From: Aphelocoma coerulescens
Lineage: Eukaryota > Chordata > Aves > Passeriformes > Corvidae
Length of the DNA stretch: 64,000 bases
Assembly: GCF_041296385.1 (NCBI RefSeq)
Contig: NC_091019.1
Span: 11,546,031 to 11,610,030 of the forward strand
Reading direction: 5' to 3'
Of this stretch, positions 63,531-64,000 are shown piece by piece. Numbering within the stretch: the stretch's first letter is position 1; each line of letters begins with the position of its first letter. Below the pieces are notes generated by a model. It searched no databases. It had not been told where the DNA came from and saw only the letters and a list, made by a program, of their open reading frames with translations. A program made the translations under genes and the position numbers.

Positions 63531-64000
63531 CTAGTTAAGGTGGTTGTTTTCCCAGCCTTTGCAGATGCCATGGAAGTTCTTGAAACTGACTTGTCCAAGT
63601 CAAAGTTACTTAAAATAAATTACAACCAGTTTATTGCTGACTTCAAGTGTTATTAGACAGTTAGTTCTTAGTTCCAGAAGTGGGGAAAAAAACAAAGCAA
63701 AGGAGGAAAAGGAGAAAAAACCACCCCAAAACGTGTGAGCACTCCCTTCAGGTATGTGAGCAGTGACACACAATTCCTATTTTATTGAACTGGGCCCTGG
63801 TTTCTAGGGCATGGCTGAACTGTCTGTGAGCAGACACTGAATGGCTGCTATAGAGCACCCTGTCACATTGGGTAGTAGTTGCAGTGTCCAGGTGTTGTTA
63901 AAGTTTAATTCCATGTTGAGTGCAGCATCCTGGCTTTCTGTTAAGGCTGTGGGGTAGTGACTTTGTAAACCAACATCTGTCTCATCTGAGCTGCTGACTT
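63531..64000. other. Unique non-coding stretch to window end
   Basis: No gene, repeat or RNA recognised in the last 470 bases, apart from a short purine-rich, A-rich patch at about 63681-63725. Confidence 0.55.

Overview
The window looks like AT-rich, gene-poor vertebrate DNA, almost certainly from a bird and probably a passerine. The evidence is a set of CR1 LINE tails typical of birds, two intact solo LTRs whose ends resemble LTR families I know from songbird genomes, a scatter of poly-T, A-rich and tetranucleotide tracts, and no bacterial or viral gene organisation. I found no protein-coding gene, tRNA, rRNA or known small RNA that I can support. The open reading frames are short (longest 157 codons), lie in all six frames and overlap antisense frames, which is roughly what chance gives in 64 kb at this base composition. 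The window is best read as intergenic or deep intronic sequence.

Layout. Positions 1-4272 hold one very old CR1 remnant (about 1952-2185, minus strand) and a T-rich tract. A 631-bp solo LTR with a perfect 5-bp target-site duplication lies at 4278-4908. The next 5 kb hold a cluster of POU/homeodomain-like motifs (about 6355-6457), a short LTR 5'-end fragment (about 6918-6985) and another ancient CR1 (about 7378-7500). A recent 92-bp tandem repeat of nearly three copies lies at 10355-10613. A second, unrelated solo LTR of 562 bp, also with a 5-bp duplication, lies at 12145-12706; its upstream half carries a diverged 63-bp duplication with an AP-1 site in each half. From 12.7 to 36.2 kb there is only unique AT-rich sequence with simple repeats. 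A CR1 3' end on the plus strand is at 36250-36479. The stretch 36.5-58.8 kb is again unique. The last 5 kb hold two minus-strand CR1 fragments (58829-58986 and 63318-63530) and a 47-bp word that occurs twice, 3378 bp apart, with two mismatches and no explanation.

No genes work together here in any sense I can demonstrate. The items most worth checking are the two datable solo LTRs (the second with duplicated AP-1 sites), the 92-bp minisatellite, the unexplained duplicated 47-mer, the POU-site cluster, and a few splice-site-led open segments (around 9039, 10107, 19535 and 34408) that might be exons of a gene or long non-coding RNA extending outside the window. I did not find a clear undescribed biological system.
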